Source: Owenia fusiformis (lineage: Eukaryota > Annelida > Polychaeta > Sabellida > Oweniidae). Taken from it: DNA of 64,000 bases. Where the stretch lies: positions 9,478,349-9,542,348 of the forward strand of contig CAIIXF020000010.1 of the NCBI GenBank assembly GCA_903813345.2, written 5' to 3'. The position numbers and the translations under genes were made by a program. This document shows positions 1-12,200 of this stretch, piece after piece. Within the stretch, counting starts at the first letter, position 1. Each line of letters begins with the position of its first letter. The notes under the pieces are model-generated. The model made no database searches and was not told the origin of the DNA. It worked only from the letters and a program-made list of their open reading frames with translations.

Positions 1-375
1 AGATCTGTCTCCTGCATAAACCAGGTTTGGCCATTAATATTCATTACTGACTTTATGAAAATAATTTTGATATCAATTTAAACTCAGCTCTCTGTAATAT
101 TTGTTGAAAACCATAATTATTTAAGTGAAAACAACATTGGTGTTGATGATATATCTACAATTGTGTTACATTCACTGATATGCCAAATGTTACTTCATGA
201 TTTAAGTAAAATAAAGAAATGAAATTATTGTGCCCAAGAAAAAAATACATTTAGTACAACAATAGCATTTTTCGTATTGTATGAGTCGCCAATCCAGTTT
301 ATATGTTCTGAGGAAATTAAGTGATCGTAATAAAGAAGGTTTGACTATGACACAGGCCCCCCTTATAATCTTCAG

Positions 376-503
376 GTGGAAGTGCCATATCAGATGATAA
401 AATGCAGGATGCCCTCACCAGATCATTAATTCGGTCACGTGAAGCTCGAACATTGATAAACAATACAATAGACAGTATGTCAGATAACAGTGCTGAAAGA
501 TGA
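376..503 (+). CDS. Probable last coding exon of an unidentified gene (partial)
   Basis: An acceptor (ATAATCTTCAG) at 375 opens a reading frame in phase 1 that runs 41 codons to a TGA at 501-503. The peptide starts GSAISDDKMQDALTRSLI and is strongly helical and charged, with several Arg and Asp/Glu, which is unlike the translated intron sequence around it. A variant polyadenylation signal, ATTAAA, lies at 582-587. The rest of the gene would be left of the window and would converge on TSP-A. I do not recognise the protein. It could be a chance open frame; the good splice site, composition and polyA signal favour a real exon. Confidence 0.45.
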
Positions 504-835
504 GCTCAGGAAAACTTATTGGTGTATGTTTTAAAGTGTTGTTAAATATTCAATTATGGGAAATCATTACTGTTTCAAAGAATTAAACATTATTTTATAT
601 ACTATAACTTCAGTTGTTTGTGTCATTGATAATTTCCAATGCCAGCCAAATACATCAAATATTCACTGGACATACATTTGTACAGTAGCAACGGAACAAT
701 TATAAAATAGCAATAATTTTATCTAAAACAGACCTCACATCTAGTATTGTTTGATGTAAAGCAGAAAAATCATTTCTGTTATGTTAATTTTATTAACATT
801 TTTATTTCATAATGATATCATACACATATATTTCC
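504..835. other. Presumed 3' UTR and intergenic sequence
   Basis: AT-rich sequence with no supportable coding exon. It holds the ATTAAA at 582-587 that could end the transcript of the preceding exon. Nothing else recognised. Confidence 0.4.
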
Positions 836-840
836 ATTTG

Positions 841-1012
841 CAGGCCCGTAGCCAGGGGGGGTTCGCAGGGTTCGGGCGAACCCCCCCTGGCCAAAAATTC
901 TTTCAAAATCATGCAGTTTTTGACCATTTTGAGCACTTCTCTAGTGATTTTAGCCTAATTTGGAAATTTTTGAAAATTGAACCCCCCTTGGCAAATCCTG
1001 GCTACGGGCCTG
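841..1012. mobile_element. Short non-autonomous element, CAGGCCCGTAGCC family
   Basis: A 172-bp element with 16-bp terminal inverted repeats: CAGGCCCGTAGCCAGG at 841-856 and CCTGGCTACGGGCCTG at 997-1012. It is flanked by a 5-bp direct duplication, ATTTG, at 836-840 and 1013-1017. Runs of G near the left end and C near the right lie just inside the repeats. There is no coding capacity. Similar 'GGCCCGTAGCCAGG' elements are common in marine invertebrate genomes (from memory, not searched). The open frame across it is a by-product. Confidence 0.75.
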
Positions 1013-1017
1013 ATTTG

Positions 1018-1323
1018 TACTTTGATTAAAGAACATTGTCAATAAGCAATGTAATATTTACAATAAACTATATGTGTGCAAACAAAATAATATTAGAAAA
1101 TGCCACAAGTTTGACAGGTGATCAAATGTTATTACATACAGTGAAAACTGTATTTGATGTTCCATAACAAGGATTACATGTTAAGAGTAATTTGCAATAA
1201 ACTTTGTATATAACTGTTACTCTTTGATAAGTCTCTAATACCTTACAAACCTTACAAGCTTTACAAACAAAAAGCATAACTGTACCGTAATACAAAATTG
1301 CTGAAATATGCAAATGGGTGTTA
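1018..1323. other. Intergenic, no gene seen
   Basis: AT-rich spacer between two transposon insertions. Short open frames on both strands lack splice-site or composition support. Confidence 0.5.
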
Positions 1324-2356
1324 CGAGGCCCGATCAGAAAGTAAGTAACCAACTGCTCTCATTTCTTCATACTTTATTAAATCACATTGAAATTTTCACA
1401 GATGATGCAGAAAATATTAACCTATTAAAGAAGACCAAGGACAATGGGTTAGCGTTAATTCCATTGTTATTGCTGTTGCTATGGTGACAATTGTTTTGGG
1501 TAGGTGGGGCACCCTGTTTGAAGTGGCGTTTGAGATAATTTGTAGAGTTTTTCTACATGTTGTAATACCTCCAAATATATCAAATTCAAATGTGAGACTA
1601 CATTTTAACACATAGTCCTTCAAATTAATTGCCACCAAAGTCAATGCAGTTAAGACAATGTTTCAATCCGTCCTTAAAGAAGTGCAACATGGCGCCATTC
1701 AATGACTGCAAACTGCCATTGAAAGCTTTAATGATGGCCTTATTTCTGTCCAAACGGACTCTCCATAACAACATCTTTGCATTTGGAAAGAATATAGTCA
1801 CGTGGAGCCAGGTCTGGGGAATAGTGAATCTGGGGTAGTTGTGGTGCCATGGAAAATGCTATATCTACTGTATCTTTGGTAATGTTGACTCTGTGGAGGT
1901 GGACCATTGTCATCATGCCAGTAAAACCCCCCTTCAACAACATTTGACTGGATTGAAACTGTGACTGAATCATGACCATCATTATGACAGATATACCCTC
2001 AATATCTTTGTGTCGATAACTTATAAATGAGGCAATGGGGCGTAGTTACCATTGTGATAATACATAAAACAAATTATTCAGTCTTGCATAAAAAAGGTTA
2101 GGTCATTTGGAGGAATATGGCATGTAAAAAACTCAACAAACCATCTTCCAAAGCCGCTTACAAAAGGGTGCCCCGCCTACCCAAAACAATCATCACCATA
2201 GCAACAGCCATAACAATAGCATTGACGCTAACCCATTGTCCTTGGTCTTCTTTAATAGGTTAATATTTTCTACATCATCTGTGAAAAAATCAATGAGATT
2301 GAATGAAGTATGAAAAAATGAGAGCAGTTGGTTACTTACTTTCTGATCGGGCCTCG
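1324..2356 (-). mobile_element. Mariner-like element, decayed, with long terminal inverted repeats
   Basis: The element starts CGAGGCCCGATCAGAAAGTA at 1324 and ends with the reverse complement at 2356. Both ends are bordered by TA (1322-1323 and 2357-2358), the mariner/Tc1 target duplication. Homology between the ends continues about 190 bp inward (to about 1515 and from about 2165) with scattered mismatches. The minus strand between 1740 and 1982 encodes a broken transposase fragment. It contains NITKDTVD, the mariner hallmark YSPDLAPRDY and then SPFGQK. No full transposase frame remains. It sits about 107 bp beyond the TSP-A stop codon, so it is in or next to the TSP-A 3' UTR. Confidence 0.85.
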
Positions 2357-2463
2357 TATGTGCAGGCAGATCTTTTTTTCGAAATCTTAAATGGCTGTAA
2401 TGTCCATTTGCTTCAAGTCTGGGGAGATCAGTATATACACCATATTTTGGTATCAGCTTTGGT

Positions 2464-5400
2464 CTAGTAATAATCTTCCTCAAATATAATTCCTGGTTCT
2501 CCTATTTCATAATTCTCAAAATCGTAATAATCCCCCGTATCTGGCGCCACTGTTGTTGCTTGTTTTGCTTTTGCAGATTTGCACGCTCTCAAATCCTTTT
2601 TTCGACGATCTTCCTCACTTTGTGGGTTCCCATACTCATCTGTGTAGTCTTCATAATATTCATAGTATTCGTAGAGGTCTGGGGTTTCACCTGTGTAGTC
2701 ATCAGGTGTGTCTCCTGTAATTGATAACTTGACATTTGAGATTTATTGTATCTTAAAAATGTTTTGATTCAGGAACCTGCATTATCAAAATCTTGAACTG
2801 ATTAGTTTTTTCGACAGGGTTAATTTTTAGATGGCTATTGATATTATTTACAATTATTGTTTTGAAGTATTTCTATATAGTGTATCGTTCTGTAAATTTT
2901 GGATGATCATCTTGAATTCATGTTGCCCTTTTCATTGATTTATTGGTCTCTAATTCAAGGGAATGAAATATACAATTCCTTTTTGAATCAACATCTTGGT
3001 GGAAATATTGGAACAATTATTTCAGTGCTGGATACATATTATTTTGAGTAGGTTTTGATATTCCATGTATAAACAGACTTACCATTACATCTATAGACAA
3101 GATCAGACCAGATCACTCCCTCCTGTGAAAAACTGAACACTCCAAGACGGCCACCTTTTAGTGTGTGGTCAATGATGTTACCAGAATCTGCAACAAGTTC
3201 TGTTCCTTCATAAAGGAGAATTCTACAATAGAAATCATTATAAATATAGATAACATAGTAGAATTTATAGGATTTTTCACTTGATTTAACTTTGATCATC
3301 TTTACAATGGTGTATACTTATCAAATCACACACTTTGAAAGGGAAGATTGCTTGTATAGAATAACTCCAGTGGTAATACATATGCTGAGTTGTCAGTTCA
3401 TATTAAGTACACTTGTTCATGATATTGCGTTTGTATACCTGATGAGTCCAATGTTTGGTCTGTGGATCATCTCCCATCTATAGGCAGTCTTTGATTTCCA
3501 CCCGACATTTCTTGGATCTTTCCACAGCAACTTCACCTAGAAAAATGAATAAACACAAGGACCTAAATGTCACGATTATTATGATGATTATGGTGACAGC
3601 GCCTCTCCAAGCATGTCCAGGCCGCTTGGTTAACTTGACAACCCCAAAAATGGTATTAACAGGATCATTTTCCAACAGAACCTCCTGGGGAGTACATGTA
3701 TATTGGGAATGAACATATCTGTATGCTTCTTATTTTAATGGTGGAGGCTCCTGCAATGCTATCCAGGGTTTCTAGTTGGATGTAGGATGTAAAGTAAATG
3801 TCATTCCCCTCATTTAAAATACCCATGGGTGTTATGCTGAAATTTCTTTCAACATAGCACTTATGTTTATTAGAACGGATAAGAATATCTATTGCTGTAA
3901 TGATCAAACAATATTTAGAGGATATCATTTTATTTTATTCAATACTATTCTAAAGCTATGGGTCTCATTGTTGGAATCTTGTGTCTCAAATTTATCCAAT
4001 TTCATTTGCAATTTAATATACCCTCTGAAGCAAAGGAGAAAATGATTGATTTCATACTGAAAATTCTCAGATATCATATTTAGGAGCACACATGGATGCA
4101 TATGATAGTTTATTATATGACATTTTATGAGTTTTCAACAAATTCCATGCTAGAGAATTTGAAGTCATGGAGTCAGTAGTCAGTGGGGTGTTTATGTATT
4201 ACCAATTGAGAAAAAATTGGTGTTTCCGATTTACCTACCTGATTTGTTGTGTTTCCAGTGTGCCAAAGTGAGTTTCTCATCATCTCACCAGGCCCAGTCT
4301 CACTGTCAACAACCTTAAGTTGGATCCCTGGCTCAGCAACTGCCCTATAATTAATGAAAGTTACTTTTATCATATTTCTATTGATGTCATCAGTTTTTAT
4401 TATTGCATATGCCATTCCTTGTATGTGTTCCACTTCTTATGTCTTCGTTTAATGTCACCCTTTGTGATTTCTAGATCTTCTATAACATTGTGTAATGATG
4501 AAACCAAGACAGATCGAGTTTGAATATAAAATATCAGCTTCCTATTTGAAAGAATCAAAATCTTTGACTTCAATGGAGGAGCTGAATTGTGATTGATATA
4601 ATCAGATGGGTATGGTCTGATCAAATGATTATTTCTTATTCAAAGAGTGGATATGAGCTCCTCATACAAAAATGTAAAATAAAACTATTGGAAGGGGTAA
4701 GAGGAGGGAATACCCCAGGGTCAGAGTTGACCATAAGTTTACATCGATTGAAACATCACATTAAGATATGGTATTCAGAAACTAGATGATGGAAATCCGG
4801 ACAAATGAAGTGATTAGGAAGAATAATCAGGTGGTCATGTTAAGGCTCTTGGGGTTTCCCTCCTCTTGGAAAGGTACAACTTATTAGTAATCTTAAACAT
4901 TTACCTGAATGGTGTAGATTGCCAATATGTTTGTCCAGTCTTTTTCCACATGACTACATAGTACTTAGAGCTATCTTGGTAGCTGAACACAAAACCAGCA
5001 TAATCATCATCCACATCACTGTTCACAAAGAAGGTACCACTGAAGTCAACCCCACCAAATGGAGTGTACCCTAAGAAATATTTTATCAAAAACTGTCCAG
5101 TAGTTTGAACATATTAAAAACATATTGTTATATTTTTCATTTAGGTATTTTTGTTATACTATATATAAATATGCTTTTTGGATACACACATTTCTATGCT
5201 TCATAGGCTCTGTTTTGTTTCATAATTTGTTTATAGTGATTTCTCGAATAATATCACTTACACAAACGGACTATCGAAACAAGATCGCTTTTCAAACACA
5301 TTCATAATACCATTTCCACTTACCAACTGCCAAACCAGGATCACTGTTCTTAGTCTGTGAAATCTCAGCTCCCTCATTTAATATGGTCCAGATCGGATCC

Positions 5401-6226
5401 ACCTGGGCGTCACCCTCGGGGTCTAAAACAACTGTTTGGTAGGCCTTGAAGTCTGTAGTTGACACATCTGCATTCTCTGGACATACGTCATTTTTATCCA
5501 AAGTTTGATCTTCGTCAAAATCCTCTGAACATGCGTCACCGATGCCATCACCTTCAAAATTATTTTCATTGATATTTTTTAATAATTCTTGATATTTTAT
5601 AAAAGATTTCCTCAATTTAGTTGCAATTCTAGTAACTATTAAACAGAAACTGTGGATCTTAGATGATCTCTCAGTTTTGTCAGTACGTTGAAAAAGACGT
5701 GTTTTCCCTTTTGCAAGAAGTTACCTATCTTGATTATTTGATTTGTTGATTTCACAAGGTAATGATTACTAGTATTTGATTTAGTTTCCTCTAAATGAAC
5801 TCGTTTACCAACTTTTGCTGTCTGACCACTCACCATCCCAGTCTTCTTGTTCGGGGTTGAAGACTATTCTACAATTATCTTGTTGGTCAAATATTCCATC
5901 ATTGTCATCATCATTATCACAAACATCACCTGTAGACAGAATTGATAGTTAAAAATATGGATTTTGGAGAAACTGGAAAAGGGGGCCCTGTGTTCCATTA
6001 TATGCTGTACTGTACTGTATTCTATTTTACTAAACTGTACTGTATTTTATTGTACTGCATACAGGTATCTCAAGTTTTATAGGGCAATACAAATCTTCAA
6101 TATCGACAAAACTGGAAATATACTTGCTTATTTTGAAAAAGAAAAACTGTACAGAAATTAAACAATGTAATTAGGCCTATGTATAATGTATAATTGTATA
6201 TATGTTTTATTCTTGAAATATAGTTT

Positions 6227-6260
<34 letters not shown>

Positions 6261-9200
6261 CAAGTTTTATTCGAGAAATGAAAGCTTCAAATTAATATTT
6301 TCGAAATGAATATGGTACAGATGCCCAATCAAGTAGAAAAAGTGTTAGGCAAACATAATTGCATTCAGAGGTTTATTTGATCTTGTATTTTGTTAGAGCC
6401 CTGAACCATGAAAATCAAATAAAACAGTTCTATATGATAATTTCCGGAAGATGTGATAGAGAGTGGCAAAAATAGAAACGGTCTTATATGTACATGGTGA
6501 ATTACAAGTCAGTCATAACACAGGACCTAAGAAGGTGTATGCTTATTACATATATTACCTCTCCCATCTTGATCCGTATCAATCTGATTGGCATTAGGCA
6601 CCCTAATACAGTTATCCATGCTGTCTTGAATACCATCCTGATCACAGTCATCATCAGAGTCGCAGGCATCACCTATCAGATCAGCATCACTGTCTTTCTG
6701 AGAGGAAATATTACAAATTAAACACTGTCTTTCTGAGAGGAAATATTACAAATTAAAGTTGGATTTTTGATACACACGGGTAATCTCCTATCACTATCAG
6801 ATCAGCATCACCGTCTTTCTGATAGGAACTTAAAATTAAAGTAGGACCATCGGGTAATCACCTGCTTGCTAAACTACTAGACATGATATCAATCATATCA
6901 TCTTAATCATCATTTTTGAAAAATTGAATTATTGCCATTTGATTATTAAACATAGGTTACCTGGTCATAGTTTTGTACTTCTGGACAATTGTCACATGCG
7001 TCTCCACGTTTATCCCCATCCAGATCCGCCTGATCAGGGTTAGAAATATAGGGACAGTTGTCGTCTGGTACCTCTGTAAAATATGTGCATAGGATCTCTG
7101 TTATATGCTTATCATTACTAGCCAGGATGTGTTCAGGGTGGTCTTGATAGGGATTTGAGAACTCTTATAGGATTATTAAGGCGAGAATGATAATTTCAGG
7201 ATATCATATACGCAATAGAAAATAAGAAAATATTTTCACCTTGGGACCTAGAAAATCACGAATCAGAGATTCCTTCCTCACAATAGAAAACTGTGGTTTC
7301 CATTTACATTTTTATTAGCAGGGACTAGAACTATTATACTAGAGCATTTCTAATTGTCTTACCATATGCATCATCGTCACAAAGGTCTCCCACACCATCA
7401 CTGTCTGTATCACGTTGATCAAAATTAGGAACGGTTTTACAGTTATCACAGGCATCTCCTATTTCGTCTTTGTCTGAGTCCTTCTGATCAGGATTGGGCA
7501 CAAGCCGACAGTTATCCTAAATTGCACGGAAAAGGTTAAGTATATTAGTTCTTTAGCTACCTATTACTTTTGATTGCTTCGTTTGTTGCCAATGGTAGTT
7601 TGCACTTTTACGTTACCAATAATAAAGTTTTGTGTAACTTACAACGTTATTTGGGATGTTGTCGTTGTCATCGTCGTCATCACATCCATCGCCAAATCCA
7701 TCCTTGTCGGCGTCTTCTTGACCACTATTTGGCAGGTATTTACAGTTATCTTTCTTGCATTTTATGTTGTCTGGATCTTTACACTTACAAAATTCTGCTT
7801 CTTCGTCTGGCACGCCATCAAGATCAGTGTCTCTAGCACAGCAAGTGCCGTCGCCTGCCCAGCCAACCTTACACTAGATAATCCAAATTATAACAGCAAT
7901 TAGTACAGTTTATATGGGTATATGGGTACCTTCTAATGTTTTACCTTTAAGAATTAAGGCTGACTTTTGGATCAAAATAAATCGCAGCTAAGTAAGAAAG
8001 CAAAATATATGTGAGACCAGGAGTTTTTATGGCCGTAGTTGATTTCTGCTTTTTAATCTTTAAAGTGCTATTTCACCCGTAAAAGTTAAAAGCATATCAG
8101 CATTTTAAAACGTGGCGTTAGTAAATGTCAGTTTTTTTGATGAAGCAGATTTGTAATCGTTTTGTAATTTGAGTTTTTCTCTATCGTTGTTCTTCATTTA
8201 TCTTGTAAAATGAACCAGTTCTGCTCTTTAAAGGGTTGTATCTAAATCATCTGAAAAACACTAACCACACACTGCAGTTTGTCATAACCTCGAAGTTTAA
8301 CACACTTTGCATTGCCATCACAGATTCCTCCGTCGGCACACTCTTTCTTGGGATTTCTCTTACATCCCTTCTTTTGATCGCCAACGAAACCCGGTAAACA
8401 TTCACCGCACAGGTTTGACCCCTGAAATGGAGATTGATTTCAAATGCATAACGTATGTAGTAATCCATGTAATCATTGACTGATGAAAGTGAGTACTCAT
8501 TAGTTGATACTCACCGGTGTAAGTTAATACTCACTGGTGTATTAACGCATTTAGAGTTAGGAACACATCCGCCATTAGTTCCATTCTCACATTCATTGAT
8601 ATCTTTACATATTTGTGGGTTGTTTAAAGCGAATTCCAATCCAACTCCTCTATTGTTCTTGCTCGTAAAGCCTTCAGGACAAGGGGAACAGGAATACCCT
8701 GGTACTGTGTTCACGCAATAGCTGAGTCGGTCACATGGTTCGGCAAGCTTACACTGTAACAAAATGATAAGTACATGGTCAGTTAATCAACCCCACCACT
8801 ATTGTTCTTCATATTCTTTAATGCAATCGTGGGGTTCAGATCCTGATCAAGGAAAAGGGTTGAGGCATTTTGAGGAATGTTGTTGACTTCTTTGAACAGA
8901 ACCTGTAGATAGCCTATTATAACACGCATGCATGCTGTACACATGTGCACGTACCTCATCTATGTCTTTACAATGTGTACCATTGCCCTTGTAACCAGGG
9001 GGACATGGTCCACACTTGTAGCCAAACTCAGTATCCGTACAATCCACCCCCTTGAAGCAAGGATCATCCCTACATGATAGTGGACTGCACCCCTTTGGTC
9101 CAACACCATTTCCTGTTAGGCCATCTGGACACGGGCCACATGAGAACCCTTCCACTTCATCGATACAGAATACACCTGGAGACGAGCAAAAGATTAGTTT

Positions 9201-12200
9201 GGCTTCAGCATATTATACATGATGAAAATGAATTGAAATGGCAAAGATCGATACATTCGACATCCACCAGTCAGGTAATATGCAGTCAGCCGTGGCACGG
9301 TAGTCCAACATGGTCACACTAAGGTCTATATAGAATCTACTGTGTGACAAGGTTCTTCTACGTTGAGTTTAGAATATATTCAGCATCATGCCAATGTTTC
9401 AAAATATCACTATTAAACATTTTGTGTTAAAATACCTGGATAGCAAGGTTTATTGTTGCATGTCGTCACCGGAAAGCATGTCTTTCCATTTCCAGTTAAG
9501 TCGGGTGGACACGGCCCACATTCTGGAGCACCATCTGTCTCATAACACGTGACACCAGGGTAACACGTGTCGTCTTTACACTTCAGCTTCACTACAGGTC
9601 TAAAATTGTCATTGCCATCATCTATAACGCAGTGAAGACAAATTCAAGTGAGACATTTGTTTGTTTGTTTGTGTCGGAACACAGATCACCGCATCCATTG
9701 AATGTTTGTAGATGGTTGTCAAGGTTAGAACCGAACGCTACAAATTGAAATTGATGTTTTGCCAACTTGACCCTTGCAAAAAGTTCTATTTAAGCTTAAA
9801 TCCTTAACTAACCAAGTATACTAATTACAGTATTGAAGTTGAAAGAACTTTCTAACTATCATTCGAGAGTTTTAGGTATTAGCTTTGACACTGGGCAATT
9901 ATGTGGTCTGAAAATGACTGGTTAAAGGTTTTTTCCAAAGTCTTTAAATTGGGAAGACATAAGAATTTTCTTCTGTCACACTTCATGCACATATAACTTA
10001 TTCGAGACTATGAAATGCATCATCGATGTTCTATGTTCAGTAACTTTACTTCATTCTTTAGAGTCGTACCTTGACACATGCTGCAGTTCCCCAGTATTTC
10101 TTTCAACATGACAGTCGCTGATGTCTGAAATATCGTGTCTAATAAGTGATCATTATCAAAATACATTAATAGAATACGAGTATAAAAATGCATTTAACAT
10201 GCCTAAGGTATATAGAAATAATTTTTAAATTAAGACGGCATGTTAATCGATCTGTGTTTATTTAAGTGCTGCCATCTTTATATCGGCCCAAAACCTATCG
10301 ATTTTACCTGCTGTTTGAGCCCACTCTGTAGATCTTTCACAGCATTTGTCAGTTTTTGAATACTGTCAACCAGTGCAGTTGTATCTAGACCTACATTCAC
10401 AAATTATTTGTTATTGTATATTATATGTCGTTTCATTACTTATAGAATAATGGATAACCTGACACTCAGCTTTAATTATAATGATTTGTGGGTTTTATTG
10501 TATGGGTCATAGAAACCTCGTTTTTGACTTTTCCCCTTCCTACTAAGTCGATGCGAAAACCTGACGTGTGAAATGAATACACTCAATTTTGATAAACTCT
10601 GGGCTAATAATTGCGCTACTACTTCAAATGTTACTGTAATCTGACAGCCTCAATAAGTCTCACATAACATGTGACCGACCCCCCCCCCCTCCCCCATGCT
10701 AACACTTGTAACTCCCCGTCGCTTTGGGAAGAGTAAAAGGTTGACTAGGAATAAGAGATACAATGCAAGACTAGCGCCAAGTGTGAATCTTTATGCGCTG
10801 TGTTTGCAAATCTTATCTAGCATTATATTTAATTGAATATTACAATTTGAAATATATATTCTCAACGAAGGGTAAAGAAAAATATAGCGTGGTATTGTAT
10901 TGGTATACTATACCTTCGTTGTTTCCTACCAAACCACGACCTAATCCTTCAAATTGCAATTCTGGCTTTGATTCTGGCTTTGCATTTTCTGAATCACAGT
11001 CGCGGCCGCGCGCTTTATTTTCTTTTTCCAAGAGCTTGCAAAGCGTCGGGTAGCGCGCGTATCTAATGGGTATTGGGTCATTAAGGTACTTAGAAGGTGG
11101 TTTGTTGCGTGTGGCGCCCGCAGGAGCGTTCAATTCTAAAACGTCCACTTTAATCTCACCCTGTTCGTTTGCCGTACTAACAGGAGCTACTGGTTGGCAA
11201 CCTTGCTGTTCCAACAGAGCAGATACTGGTACTCCTGTGAACGCTTGAAATCTTGAATGCATACTCTGAAAATGAATGTATTCAATGGTTAATATATGGT
11301 TATTAAGTCTCCATTCACCTTCAGGTTGGGTGGGCCAAAAACGTCCACATTTTGAAAATGCATATCCCGTGAAAACATTGAAATCAACGCATTTTTTAAA
11401 TAAGTTAAATCGAAATAAAAAATGTGGATGTTTTTCTGCCCACCCTGTATTTTACTGCAAATATCCATTTATTCAAAAAATCGACAAAGAGTATTATTTT
11501 AATGACGGTATTTTTTGTAATTTCTACTATCGTACCACTCTCATGCCAGGGGTAATTATACTCCTAATTCCTGGCACTGTTTGAAAGCTACCAGCGAGCA
11601 CACAGTTGACATACAGGGAGACACCGTTTTGTGGTTGTTGGAGATCGTGGAAATGGATGAGGAATTTCCCTCTTTTTTCCCTTATGATATTTTGTGATGG
11701 CACATGGACTGCTTTGGTTTTACTGCCAATACGGAATGTCACTTGAAGATAAAATGACATATTTTTATCGGTTGGATCCGTTATAACCATTTCATTATAT
11801 TTTGGTGTTCACTGAAAAATACTACAAAACTAGTATTCCATACATTACATATTCATATACAACGACAGACCATTAAATTACTCTCAATTTTAGATGTTTC
11901 TAGTTAAAACAGAATATATGCACCCGATATTTTTGCATTAAGTCATCAAGAATGAACCATTTTAATTTGACTGGTCAGCAAATAACATTGTTCATACCAT
12001 CTGATCAATCAGAATACAACAGTATTTCATTTTGATGTTTTGTTGCCCAACTATTTTTATGTACATTTTGAATATCGAAAAATTAGAGCACATTTTATGC
12101 AGTTTTTGTTTGAGTTTGATCTATTTTTAAATTTACTTGCTTTACGACGTATACCTTGTAGCGTTTTAGTGTTGAGACCAATGTCCATCTGTATGGCATA

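Noticed and set aside
1740-1982. Functional transposase gene
   Set aside because: Only the C-terminal part of a mariner transposase remains, interrupted and without a catalytic core.
2193-2483. Minus-strand 96-codon open frame over the TSP-A 3' end
   Set aside because: It runs through the mariner terminal repeat and is out of frame with the TSP-A last exon.
9654-9672. TTTG repeats as a regulatory element
   Set aside because: A short simple repeat in an intron with no other support.
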